Shown here: positions 22,220 through 32,959 of the stretch, one piece after another
How positions within the stretch are numbered: the stretch's first letter is position 1
Layout of the letters: the number at the start of each line of letters is the position of its first letter
NCBI RefSeq assembly: GCF_902635505.1
Contig: NC_045428.1
Location: forward strand, 222,472,107-222,536,106
Length of the DNA: 64,000 nt
Source: Sarcophilus harrisii
Lineage: Eukaryota; Chordata; Mammalia; Dasyuromorphia; Dasyuridae
Reading direction: 5' to 3'
Program-made: the position numbers and the translations under genes
The notes under the pieces: model-generated
Database searches by the model: none
Seen by the model: only the letters and a program-made list of their open reading frames with translations
Told to the model about the DNA's origin: nothing

Positions 22220-24200
22220 GACAACCAGACTTCCAATACCAAAATAATAGAGTGAGGAAGGAACCTTCTGAAATCCTCCCAAATTCCCCTCCAAAGAACT
22301 CTAAGACTGCCTCAGAAATGGTTTAGGAGAAGGGAAACAGCTTATCATCGAGGCAAGAAATAGCTGTCACACTGGGGTGGCTACAGCAGGGTTCCAAGCT
22401 TAGGGCTATTCACTAGGGATGTACCACCCCTCTCACAAACCAGCCAACCCTTCCTCAAATCAGTATGTACAGTGCAGCAAGATTCCACCTCAGTGACTTC
22501 ATCACACCAACAAGACTTTGACATGGCTACTGACCAGTACTAAAGCCCTTCCCCAGATCTTGTCAACAATGAAACCCTAGCAGAAAGATTGTGTTTTCAT
22601 AGCAATCTAGTAGCTGGACTCTATTCATCTGGCAGAGATCAGTAATGAAATTACTTTTTCATGTCCAGTCACCAGAAAGACTCTGCTAATCACAGTAAGA
22701 CAGTAGCAAAGGCCCATGATTGGAGTAGGCTAGCAGCTAAACCCCACACTGAATGGAAGCCAATGGGGAACTCCCTCCCCCTAACCCAAGCCAGAAAGGA
22801 AGACTGCCCCTCAGAGAGAGCAAGTTGCTAAGTCCTAAAGCCTAGTAAAAGGGTGGGTAAGATCCAGAAGCCTATCACAAAAATCTGGGGAAACCAAAGC
22901 AAAAAGTTCAGTACCAGAGACCAATTCTTACATAAAAGCACCAAGTCACAAAAAAACCCAGGAAAAAATGAGTAAAAAAAAAAAAAAGCTTTACTTCAGA
23001 AAGTTACTATGGAAATAGGGAGTATCAAGACATAAACTTAGAAGAGGGCAATAATGTCAAAAATGGCAACATCTGAAATCTCAAAGAAAAATTATAATTT
23101 GGTTTCAGGTCCAAAAACAAATCCTGGAAGAGGATTATAAGGATTTTAAAAAGCAAATTAGAGAAGTAAAAAAAAATTGAGAAAAAAAAAGAGAGCAATT
23201 CAAGATAATAATGAAACATCATGGGAAAAGATATAAAAAAATTTCCAAGGAAAATAAAAATAAAATTGGCTACATGAAAAAAGGATGTTCAAATGCTCAT
23301 TGAAGAAGATTTTAAAAAAATTTGAATTGAGCAAGTGAAAACCAATGACACCATGAGATATCAAGATACAAAAAAGTCAACATAAAATTTTTAAAAAATA
23401 GAAGGAAATATAAAATTTCTCATTAGAAAACATATATGTGTGTGTGAATACATGTGTATGCATATACATGATATTATATATTCCATATATTAGAATTAGA
23501 GGACAAAATAGAAATTGAAAATTGAAAGAATCTACTGAATACCTCCTGAAAGAGATCCCTAATGAAAACTGCCAGGATCATCCAAAGGAATTAGGATTAC
23601 AGCCAAGAATTACCTACTCAACAAAACTGAACAGAATCTTTCATTATCTTTTCCAAAAGTTGATATTTCATGAAATAGAGGACTTTCAAGCTTTCCTAAA
23701 TTAAAAAAAAAAAAACAGAGCTTAATGAAAAAATCTTACCTCCAAATACAAGACTCAAGGCAAGCATAAAAAAGGTAAAAAGAAAAGGTAAAGAAAAAAC
23801 ATAAAAAAATGCAATAAGGTTAAGCTGTTTGTAATTCTACACTGTCAAGACCATATTTGTAACTCAAGAAATTTATTACTTCAAGAGCAATTAAAAGGAG
23901 TTTTGAATACAGACAATGTGAATATAAGGTAACTTTGAAAGGATTAAACAATAAAAACCAAAATAAAGTAGTGAAAAAGAAAACTGCACTGGAATAAGAG
24001 GGATATTGAATGGGGTAAATTATCCCACATAAAAGAGGCATGAAAAAGCTGTTATAATGGAAGAGAAAGGGGGTAGAAGTTCTTGGTGGGAAAAGCTAAA
24101 CTTCATTCTCATCAAAATTGGTTCAAAGAGGGAATAACATACACATGCAGTTAGAATACATATGATACATACTCTTACACAAGTATCTGCATCCTTGTGT
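22220..24200 (+). mobile_element. HAL1-like (half-L1) LINE fossil
   Basis: A GC-richer leader (22220-22900), then a Lys-rich coiled-coil-like region, then at about 23560-23700 a reading frame with LGLQPRITYSTKL and EDFQAFLN. That is homologous to the C-terminal domain of L1 ORF1p (QPRISYPAKL). It is followed by non-coding sequence instead of ORF2. An ORF1-only LINE of about 2 kb is the HAL1 layout. Stops break the frame. A short TG/TA run lies at 23430-23480. A decayed L1 5' end is the alternative. Confidence 0.6.
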
Positions 24201-24629
24201 GTGTCTCCATTTGTGAAATTTCTAATTGGAAAAAAAACTAGACAATATAACCTTAGTTTTTTCTTGCTCCAAATTTCATCTAGGTGAACTTTTGGAAATA
24301 CAAACGACTTAAAACACCAAAACTAATAAGTCCATATTAATGTACTGGAACAGATGAAAAAACCTTGATATTTCTAAAATATGCTTCCCTCTCATACTTC
24401 AACAACAGTACAATAGAGAGATTCTTAATATGCACCAAATCAGTGAGTGGTGAGTGCTGAAGTACTTGGCAATTCTAGTTTGCCTTTACCTCTGGCCATG
24501 GTGCTAACTGAACCTTTGATAAAAGTCTTTTGCCAAAAGTGGTATTTTCTTGATACTTATTGGCAAGCAATGTCAATCAGACTTGGCCTATTTTCCTTGA
24601 AAAAGAAGATACTTCTCTGTCCTTTTCTC

Positions 24630-24855
24630 TTTCTCTCTGTGTCTATATCTATCATGTACTTGTTGGATTTTCATATTCTAAAATTTCCCTTAGTATCTCT
24701 GTCTCTCTCTGTGTATCTTTGTCTCTGTCTCCCCTCTTTATCTCTCTGTCTGTCTCTCTTTCTTTGTTTGCCTATCTCTGTCTGTCTCTGTCTCTATCTG
24801 TCTGTCTATCTGTGTATATGTGTGTCTCCCTCTCTGTCTCCTCTCGGTATGTGTG
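24630..24855. repeat. TCTG/TC-rich low-complexity tract
   Basis: Degenerate TCTC, TCTG and TCTA units. The long Ser/Leu-rich frames over 24447-24977 arise from it. Confidence 0.9.
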
Positions 24856-24869
24856 TTTATTCTAAAATG

Positions 24870-26091
24870 CAGAATACTAACAAAGGTTTATCCCTCTTAT
24901 TGCACACTTACCTAGGACATTTAGTAACACAGACCCTGAACAAATTAAAGCCATCTCCCCTTTGTCATTTGATATAGATTGGCTTGAGGAACAATGCCCC
25001 AATGAAATGATGCTAACTTGGGAGAAAAGATTTGCTTATATCTGAGTTAATTCTTTTAGCATTCACAAAATCACTACTAGTTTCTACACAGCATCTGCTG
25101 TTCAGATATTATCTCTTCCGAAAGATAGAAAAGTCTTTCATAGTGATTTGTTCTTCACTCAAGGAGGTTACTGACTTCCATTTCTTCAATTAAAGATGAC
25201 AGAATAGGTAGTTGCCACCTGCTGGGATGTTCTTATTGGAAAAGATCCAGGGTCATTATGTTGGTTTGGCAGCAGTTATGGGAACAAACCAATTTTGACT
25301 GGCATTATTTTACGAAAACATGCTAGTTATAGAGCATCTGGATGAGTGAAGCATTTTTGAGACTTTATTGAAACAATCTAATTCCAGGCCATGACATCAT
25401 ATTTTTTTAAGTAAAATAAATTCAATCTAACTATACATTTGAAAAATAGGAAGAAAAATTGTAATACTAGGATTCCATAAGTAGTCTTGGAATTTGTTAT
25501 TGTTATTTAACTATTGTGTAAAAATATGAATGCTATTTAAGTAATATAATACCCATTGTACAATAACTCTTTTTTGTTGATTTCAGTTAGGTACACCTGT
25601 CATAGGAAAAAATCCTCTTCTCATATTTTCTCATATAAGACTCATATATTTTGGAAACTTTTGCTTTAATGTTTTTGCACAGTGATAAGTCAGCATCTCA
25701 CTACATTCCACTCATAAAAAATGACTATGAATATACCTAGTCTAGTTTTTAAATAGAACCACCTTCTTCAATAACAACCAAATTTTGTCAAGAAACAGTG
25801 AAGTGAAACAGAATTAATATTGGACTGTTTTGCCATGGTTTTGCCAATAAGTAAAGAGCTTTAGATATATCATTTCTAGTATCCTGGGCTTCAATTATCA
25901 TATTTAAAGTGACATTTTGGGGCTAAATAATCTCCAAGTTCCCTTTTATACATGATAACCTATAAATCTCTGATTCTATTTGGTAGTCACATAAATTAAA
26001 CATTGATTCAATTAAAATTAATTTTATTTCAGATTATCATCAGAACTCTACTTTTGCTCTCTAATATGATCCCATAGTAAAACTATCTTTC
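24870..26091. other. Intron, mostly unrecognised
   Basis: A weak MIR 3' part at about 25855-26000. Otherwise no repeat or gene signal. Confidence 0.5.
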
Positions 26092-26107
26092 AAAAAGGAA
26101 GTGTCCT

Positions 26108-26383
26108 CTGCATTTTTGATTTCCTTCACAAGCTAATTGTACAATATTTCAGAGTCTGATTCTTTTTGTACAGCAAAATAACATTTTGGTCATGTATACT
26201 TATTGTTTATCTAATTTATATTTTAATATATTTAACATCTACTGGTCATCCTGCCATCTAGGGGAGGGGGTGGGGGGGTAAGAGGTGAAAAATTGGAACA
26301 AGAGGTTTGGCAATTGTTAATGCTGTAAAGTTACCCATGCATATATCCTGTAAATAAAAGGCTATTAAATTTAAAAAAAAAAA
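26108..26383 (+). mobile_element. Young L1 3' end, 276 bp
   Basis: Only the last part of the 3'UTR plus poly(A). The target-site duplication AAAAAGGAAGTGTCCT is at 26092-26107 and 26384-26399. The sequence is close to the 3' end of the full-length L1 at 7164-13712, so it is the same subfamily and of similar age. Confidence 0.95.
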
Positions 26384-26399
26384 AAAAAGGAAGTGTCCT

Positions 26400-26885
26400 A
26401 GCTAAGAGGTAATATACTATTTCAAAAGATTGGGGCAAATATTCAATGAATCTAACCTTGAGCCTTAAAATGTATTCACAATATTATTTACACATTGGTA
26501 AATTATATTATGATTCCATATCTCAACGAGTTCATAGTGAAACACAAGATAGAAGTGTGCAGGAGCCGAATCAATTATACACTTCTCAGTATAAGTAGGA
26601 CTTAAAATATTATTGTGTTGGTTTTCTAGGTAAACTAAAAAAGCGATGGAGAAAATAGTAATAAAACAAATTGGACTTAAAGGTGTGTTATGAATACATT
26701 TTTACCCTCAAAATCTAGTTGTTAAACATTTACCAGCAGGTCCCCAAATATAAAGCAGCATGATCACATTTCTGCAATGGTCTTAGATAATTTGGAATTA
26801 ATCATAGAAGGAAAGGGAGGGGCATGAAAAGTGGGATAGAACTGAAAATTTCAAACAACAACTTAAATAATTAAATTTGGGATTA
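26400..26885. other. Intron, nothing recognised
   Basis: No repeat or gene signal I can support. Confidence 0.5.
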
Positions 26886-27320
26886 TGTAAAGGGCCACAG
26901 TCAGTGGGAAACTCTGGGTAAGGTATAAGACCCTTCAGCCCAGAGGGAATCTGCTGACAATGTCTAGTTTGGCTCCCCATCTCCCTTAAGGGCTCTTGGC
27001 CTTCCTGAGAAGTCAGGGAGTGGTGACAACCTGTGCTGAGAGTGCAGCAAAATGATATCAGGTGGAAGAGTGATATCAAGTGGCAAACTATATACAATAG
27101 CAAGTTGTTTTTTTGGTCCCACGTGCATAGTTTTGTTTTTGTTACATTGAAGGTCCTTGAAATAAATGGACTCCATTTTTCCACCATCCTCAGGAGTCCT
27201 GCTTTATCATTTCCCCACTAGGAAGGTATATTTTAAGCACCCCAGTGTGGGGGGCTCTGAAAAACAGTGGTATATGTTTTGTCACCACAACTTGGGGTCT
27301 CTAGAAAGCAGGACACAACA
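26886..27320 (+). mobile_element. Solo LTR of the same retroviral family (fossil)
   Basis: About 435 bp, starting TGTAAAGGGCC and ending GGACACAACA, with an AATAAA signal on the plus strand. It is clearly related to 21291-21751 but in the opposite orientation. No internal retroviral part adjoins it. Old. Confidence 0.7.
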
Positions 27321-27454
27321 GGGGTAGAGGGGGACATGTTTTCTACTTATTTTAGAGAGAATCTAACACAACACACTCCAAAGAAATATGGTTGGCAAAT
27401 TAAGAGGATAATAAGATGATTTTATGAACTCAGATCTGATAGAGGCAGAATTAT

Positions 27455-27560
27455 GAAGTAAATAAAGAATTGGCTTCAAATTCAGGAAGACATGATTTCA
27501 AATCTTGTTCCTAGACAAGTCATGTGACTTCTCCCTAAGAATGTCTATAAGACAGTAACT
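27455..27560 (+). repeat. MIR/THER1 SINE fragment
   Basis: 'ttggcttcaaattcaggaag', then 'caagtcatgtgacttctccc', match the core region. Confidence 0.6.
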
Positions 27561-27879
27561 TTCAGAGAAGTTGCCAATATGCATTGGTAAAAGAAATTCC
27601 TCATCAGGAGCTCCTTGCACTGATGATTATAGATTACTTTAAAAATTAAAAATGATCTTCAATCAGCCCTGCTTAATACAGCTGACTTGACTTGCTTTTT
27701 ATGTAACATATTTATTGCATGTGTATACTAGTATACATTATTGTAGTAAATGAGACAGATGGTAAAAAAGATCTCTACTAGAGAGAAAGCAGCAAGAATA
27801 GAAAGAAAAACTGTCTATATATTGTGTAGATTGTTTTATGAGATTTTGATGTTAGAAAGGAGTCAATGAAAAATGATGG

Positions 27880-28340
27880 CTTTGAAAAGGAAAAAGCACA
27901 ATAGATGTGGAAAACACGGAAAGATACAAAATATCAGAGAATGAAATGACTAGAACCAAGAGAAAATTATATACAGTAATAGCAATATTGTTTTAAGAAT
28001 AACTTTGAGAAAATAAGTTATTTGACTGTTATAAATATTCAAATTAATTATAAAGGATGCATGAAAAAGACAGTATTTGCATCCAGAAGAACAAAAGGTA
28101 AATGGAAGAAATGTATAGAATAATTTTACATATGTATTCCTGTTTGTGTCTAATGGTAGCCGTCTCTAGGGTTAGAGGGAGAAGGAAAAAAATGAACATG
28201 GTACCTTTGTTATATGTTCAAAAGAAATTATAAATAGTAGATTTGTAGTTTCAGATATAATCATCTTTATTAGTATTATCATTATTTTATTATTATACTA
28301 TCTTATGGAAATGCTTATTTTTCCCCTAAATTAAAAATAA
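27880..28340 (+). repeat. Old L1 3' end
   Basis: GAATGAAATGACTAGAACCA, 'cagtaatagcaatattg', and 'atttgcatccagaagaac' match the end of ORF2 and the 3'UTR of marsupial L1. Heavily diverged, and its 3' limit is fuzzy. Confidence 0.65.
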
Positions 28341-28554
28341 AATATATATTTTAAAATATTAAAGGAAAAAAGTTTATATTAATATTTATTTATATTATAT
28401 TAAAATATAATTGATAAATATTTAACAAAATAAATAAAATATGAAAAAGCACAGATAATATTATGTAGTTTGCAGTCAAATATGTATACTGAAGAAATTT
28501 CCAGATATGCTTTAATGACTCCTTTTTTGTATCTGAGTTTTATATCACTGATCT

Positions 28555-28670
28555 AATTTGATTCCTCATTTTACAGATGAGGAAAATTAGGCTCAGAAAA
28601 GTTAAATGATTTGCTCTCTATAATGTAAGGAGGAAATAGCAAAACTGATATTTAAATTCTGTTCTTCTTT
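28555..28670 (-). repeat. MIR SINE
   Basis: CCTCATTTTACAGATGAGGA then 'aggctcagaaaagttaaatg' is a clear MIR in reverse orientation. Confidence 0.85.
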
Positions 28671-29035
28671 CTTGAAAGAAATAATTATAATTAATAAATG
28701 ATCTAGGGAGATTCAGCATTCTCCCCTTTTTTCTACAATCCTAATTTCTAAACTCAGTCTCTTGAAGGAAATTACTAATTATGAGATTGAATTAACTTTC
28801 CTCAGTCAGACCCTGCCCAATTTGAAAAGAATTTAATTTCAATGTCTTCTACTCAGCTTTGGACTATAATAAATTCCTTGATTAGAGTGTCCAAGGCAAG
28901 AGTAATTTATAAGTAAAAGACCTAATCAAAGCTCATTAGAATAGATCCAGTCCCTTATTGTACTATTCATTCTCTCTTTTTACTTTTTAGCCAATGTTGA
29001 TTGCCATGCTCTTGAATGACTAGTTTTTGTTTTTG
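28671..29035. other. Intron, nothing recognised
   Basis: No repeat or gene signal seen. Confidence 0.5.
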
Positions 29036-29550
29036 TTTTTGTTTTTATTATAGCTTTTTATTTACAAGATATATGCATGGGTAATTTTTCAGCATTGACA
29101 GTTGCAAAACCTTTTGTTCCAATTTTTCCCCTCCTCCCCCCCCCCACCCTCTTCCCCAGATGGCAGGTAGACCAATACATGTTAAATATGTTAAAGCAGA
29201 GGGTCCTCAAACTTTTTAAATAGAGGGCCAGTTTACTGTCCCTCAGACTGTTGGAGGGCCAGACTATAGTAAAAACAAAACTTTGTTTTGTGGGCCTTTA
29301 AATAAAGAAACTTCATAGCCCTAGGTGAAGGGAATAAACGGCCTCAGCTGCTGCATCTGGCCTGTGGGCCATAGTTTGAGGACCCCTGTTAATGTATAAG
29401 TCAACTACAATATATGTATACATGTCCAAATAGTTATTTTGCTGTACAAAAAGAATTGGACTTTGAAATAGTATACAATCATCCTGTGAAGGAAATCAAA
29501 AATGCAGGTGGACAAAAATAGAGGGATTGGGAATTCTATGTGATTTGGTT
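29036..29550 (-). mobile_element. L1 3' end, split by a MITE
   Basis: L1 3'UTR in the GABRG3 sense orientation, starting at a poly(T) side (TTATAGCTTTTTATTTACAA) and truncated at its 5' side near 29550. A hAT MITE at 29197-29388 interrupts it. Confidence 0.9.
29197..29388. mobile_element. hAT-like MITE nested in L1
   Basis: 192 bp with terminal inverted repeats: CAGAGGGTCCTCAAACT at the left, and CAGGGGTCCTCAAACT read inward from the right. It contains GAGGGCCAGTTTACTGTCCC, a motif of a marsupial-rich hAT MITE group (OposCharlie-like is my guess). A short imperfect flanking repeat (TTAAAGCA / TTAATGTA) fits an 8-bp hAT duplication. Confidence 0.8.
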
Positions 29551-30189
29551 CTTTGGGCAATGTCAGAAAATGTAAATGCAGATGACAATTTAAAAAATAA
29601 TCAATAAAATATTTTAAGGAAATAAAGTAACAAAACAACATTAAAGATAATTACTACCTCTAAAAATATGTTTTAAAATAGAAAGCCAGGCAATTGATAG
29701 TTTATGACTAAATCCAATCTGTACACAAATTACTATGAATGTCTTTAATGAATTTTATATTTTCAGTAACAAGAGAAAAACTAATGAAAGTCTAGATGAA
29801 TCTTTGCAAAGATGTATTTTGTGGATTAATGAGGAAGAAAACAGCAACCAATATAAACTTAGATGAGTAAGAGATTTAGATCAAAAAATAAGAAAAAAAA
29901 AGACTATTGAGGACAATTAAGAGAACACCATAGAATCATAAGATGATAGCTCTAAAGCTGAAAGATACTTCAATATTTTCTCCCCACTTTTTGGGGCTTA
30001 ATTCTCTTTTTTCTCTTTGAACTCTGACTTTATAATGATACTTAATCTTTCACTGTAATGTACTGGCCCCAGTATTGTAAATATTTCTGAAGTATAAAAA
30101 TATAAGAATTTTTTCCCTTTCTTAGCTCCTGTGACAATGCACCATCCTACTTATAAGCATAACATCAAAATCTATCTCAACTTAAACTC
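29551..30189. other. Intron, nothing recognised
   Basis: A-rich, without a recognisable repeat or gene signal. Confidence 0.5.
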
Positions 30190-30465
30190 AGCTATGTTCC
30201 ATTAAGGACATCTAAATGACACCACGGATAAAGTTCCAGGCTTGAAGTCAGGAAGATATTGTCCATAAGTTCAAACATGAACCTCAGAGTTACTAATTGT
30301 TTGAATCTGGGCAAGTCACTTCACCCTATTTGTCCCAGTTTCCTTATCTATAAAAAGACCTGGAGAAGAAAATGGCAAATCACTCCAGTCACTTTGCTAA
30401 GAAAATCCCAAACAGGGTCACAAAGAGTTGAAGATGACTTTAAAAACTGTTGAGCAATATTTTAT
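30190..30465 (+). repeat. tRNA-derived SINE with RTE-like tail
   Basis: Head 'aaggacatctaaatgacacc', core TGAATCTGGGCAAGTCACTT, and tail AAAATGGCAAATCACTCCAG then 'acagggtcacaaagagttgaag'. More decayed than 4337-4548. Confidence 0.8.
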
Positions 30466-30920
30466 ACTATCTGTTGTGCATTCCCAGATAGATTTCTTGG
30501 CATCACTTTAAAATATTGAGATATCTAAAAGTGAGCTCACTAATGTTCTCCATAAATCAATGTCCTCTTGTAATTTACATATTTTCTTAATGGTATGTAT
30601 CATCATTCTGTTGATTTTCCAAATCAAGAATATTGTTATCTTCTTTAACTATTCTCTTTTTTTTTTTTTTTTAGCTCTCTGAATCCAACTCGTTATCATG
30701 TCCTACTGTTTCTTCTTTTGTACCATTTCACTTATACTACCATATTTATATATGAATTACAATAATTCCTTTTCACATTTGTCTGGAAAATCAGGTTTAG
30801 AAGTTTGGATATCACTAGTAGGCAATTGGGAATTATGGAATGTTCATGCATTGACAGTGAATAACTTAATGAGAGCTGTAAATTTGGAATATTAATTTAG
30901 ATCTAAGTTCATGTGCCTAA
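30466..30920. other. Intron, nothing recognised
   Basis: Contains a T tract at 30657-30673. No other signal. Confidence 0.5.
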
Positions 30921-30924
30921 AGGG

Positions 30925-31640
30925 TTATTAAACTGTGCATACCCTTTGATTCAGCAATGTCTCTACTGAGTCTGTACCCCAAAGAAATCTTAAAACAGGA
31001 AAAGACCTACATGTGCAAAAAAATTGTTTGTAGCAGCTCTTTTTTGTGGTGGTAAGGAACTGGAAATTGAGTGGATTCCTATCTGTTGGGCAATGGCTGA
31101 ATGGTATATGAACATAATGGAATATTATTGCTCTATAGGAAATAATGAACAGGCTGACTTCAGAAAATCCTGGAAAGACTTATACTTCTTGCTATTGTGT
31201 TCTCCTGGTTCTTCTCATTTCACTTAGCATGCATTCATATATTATGATCAAATGTGATGGACTTGTCTTTTTTTTTTCAAAATGTGGTGACTCAAAACAA
31301 TTCTGGTTGCTCAGGATGAAGAATGCCATTCTGATAGAGAACTATGAGGACGGGGTGTAGCTTGAAGCACAGTATTTTTACTTTTTTTCTGCGTAGTTTG
31401 CTTGTTTTTTCCCTTTCTCATGTTTTCCCCCTTTTGATGTGCTTTTTTCTTACACAACCTGACAAATATGAGAACGTTTAAAAGGATTGCACATATTTAA
31501 CTTATATCAGATTGCCTGCTGTCTTGGAGAAGGATGAGGCAAATGAGAGAGGGAGAAAAATTTGGAATGCAAAGTTTTATAAAAATGAGTGTTGAAAACT
31601 ATCTTCACATGTATTTGGAAAAATAAAATATTGTTGGGAA
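30925..31640 (+). mobile_element. Old L1 3' fragment with an internal micro-inversion
   Basis: End of ORF2 (AACTGTGCATACCCTTTGAT, 'gtagcagctcttttttgtgg') and 3'UTR, closing with an A-rich tail. The segment at about 31185-31239 runs in the opposite orientation to the rest of the element. See the finding. Confidence 0.88.
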
Positions 31641-31689
31641 AAATAAATCTGAGTTCACTATCATTTCTGACACTAGCAATGTGGGTGAA

Positions 31690-31970
31690 TCTCCCAAGTT
31701 AGATGTTACAATGAACAGAGTACAGGTTTTGCAGTCAGAAAGAACTGGATGAAAATTATGTCTCAAACACTAGGTATGTGATTCTGAAAAGTCACTGTCT
31801 TTCAGGTTCAACTTTCTCATGAGTAAAATGGGAAAAATAATAGCAGTTAATTAACAATATTTTTGTGAAGTTTTGAGGATACAATGAGTTAACACATATA
31901 AAGTACTTTGAAAATCTTAAAGCTCTATATAAATGTTAGTTGTCATTACTATTATTATTGTTAACCACTC
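31690..31970 (+). repeat. MIR/THER1 SINE
   Basis: 'gattctgaaaagtcactgtc', 'tcaactttctcatgagtaaaat' and the tail ATAAAGTACTTTGAAAATCT with 'taaagctctatataaatg'. Confidence 0.75.
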
Positions 31971-32589
31971 TGAGCCTTTTTCCTCATAGGAAAAAAAAAA
32001 AAAACCTAATGGTTACACCTCCATAATATAGCTACATTTGTCTCACAAAATTGTTGTGAGGATCAAATCAGATCATAGAGGATGTCCTGAATTTAAAAGC
32101 TTAATGGTTTATTAAAGCTCAAAACTACACTAAAATTTTTGGAACATTGTTTAACAAACATGCTTTTCAAAACAAAAAGAGCAGTGTACAAATGTAATCT
32201 ATTATTTTTATTAATATTGTGAAAGTAGAACTAGAAGTAAAGTCTGAGGAGAATATATCCCTGCCTTTTGACTCTGCCACTGACTTGTTCTGAAATATTG
32301 AATAAGTATTTTTTTTACTCTTTCTCCCACTAACATTCCTCATCTATAAAGTGATTTGGAAGTAGATTAGATGTTCTTTCAACTCTTAAATACTAAGACT
32401 GGGTAAACTGTTTTACTAAGGTCATAACTTACCTCGGTTTATTCTTCAGAGTATTGAACATAATTCAATAATGAATATTTCTTTATTGAGATGCCAAAAA
32501 GCCTTAAGGTAGATACAAAGAAGAACTTATCATAGCCCTCAAAAATTTTAACATTTAAGAAATATATATTGTACAATAATTTATGAAAT

Positions 32590-32860
32590 GTGGAATGCAG
32601 TATAAAAACAGCATTAACCTAGAAAGTAAAGTAGTGTGGTATGGCAGAGAATGATCTGAAACTGTAACAATAGGGTTAACATTCTGTCTCTGACATTTAT
32701 TACTTATGTGAATTGAGGCAAGTTATTTCTCTTGTCTCCACTTCAGTTTACTTACCTAAAAATTGGATTCACTGTAGATATATGACTAGGGATATAATCT
32801 AATCATCAGTTTCCTCATCTAAAAATGAGCTAGAGAAGGAAATGGAATCTGTGAAATTAA
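32590..32860 (+). repeat. SINE (MIR/RTE-tail type), decayed
   Basis: 'tgtctctgacatttattac', 'gaggcaagttatttctcttg' and a short tail piece 'agagaaggaaatgg'. Confidence 0.6.
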
Positions 32861-32897
32861 AATTGGTTATTAAATAGAATATGGACTTAGCTATTTT

Positions 32898-32957
32898 ACA
32901 TTTTAAAATCTGTCCCTTATCTGTCCCTTTTACATTTTAAAATCTGTCCCTTATTTC
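32898..32957. repeat. Tandem duplication with a ~34-bp period
   Basis: ACATTTTAAAATCTGTCCCT followed by TAT occurs twice, the second copy beginning about 34 bp after the first. Confidence 0.9.
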
Positions 32958-32959
32958 CC

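Noticed and set aside
24447-24977. 176-residue open frame on the plus strand
   Set aside because: Its middle is a TCTG/TC low-complexity tract giving Leu/Ser/Cys repeats. There is no protein motif and no splice context.
21291-27320. A single provirus bounded by the two LTRs
   Set aside because: The LTRs point in opposite directions, and the DNA between them holds microsatellites, a HAL1-like element and an L1, not retroviral genes.
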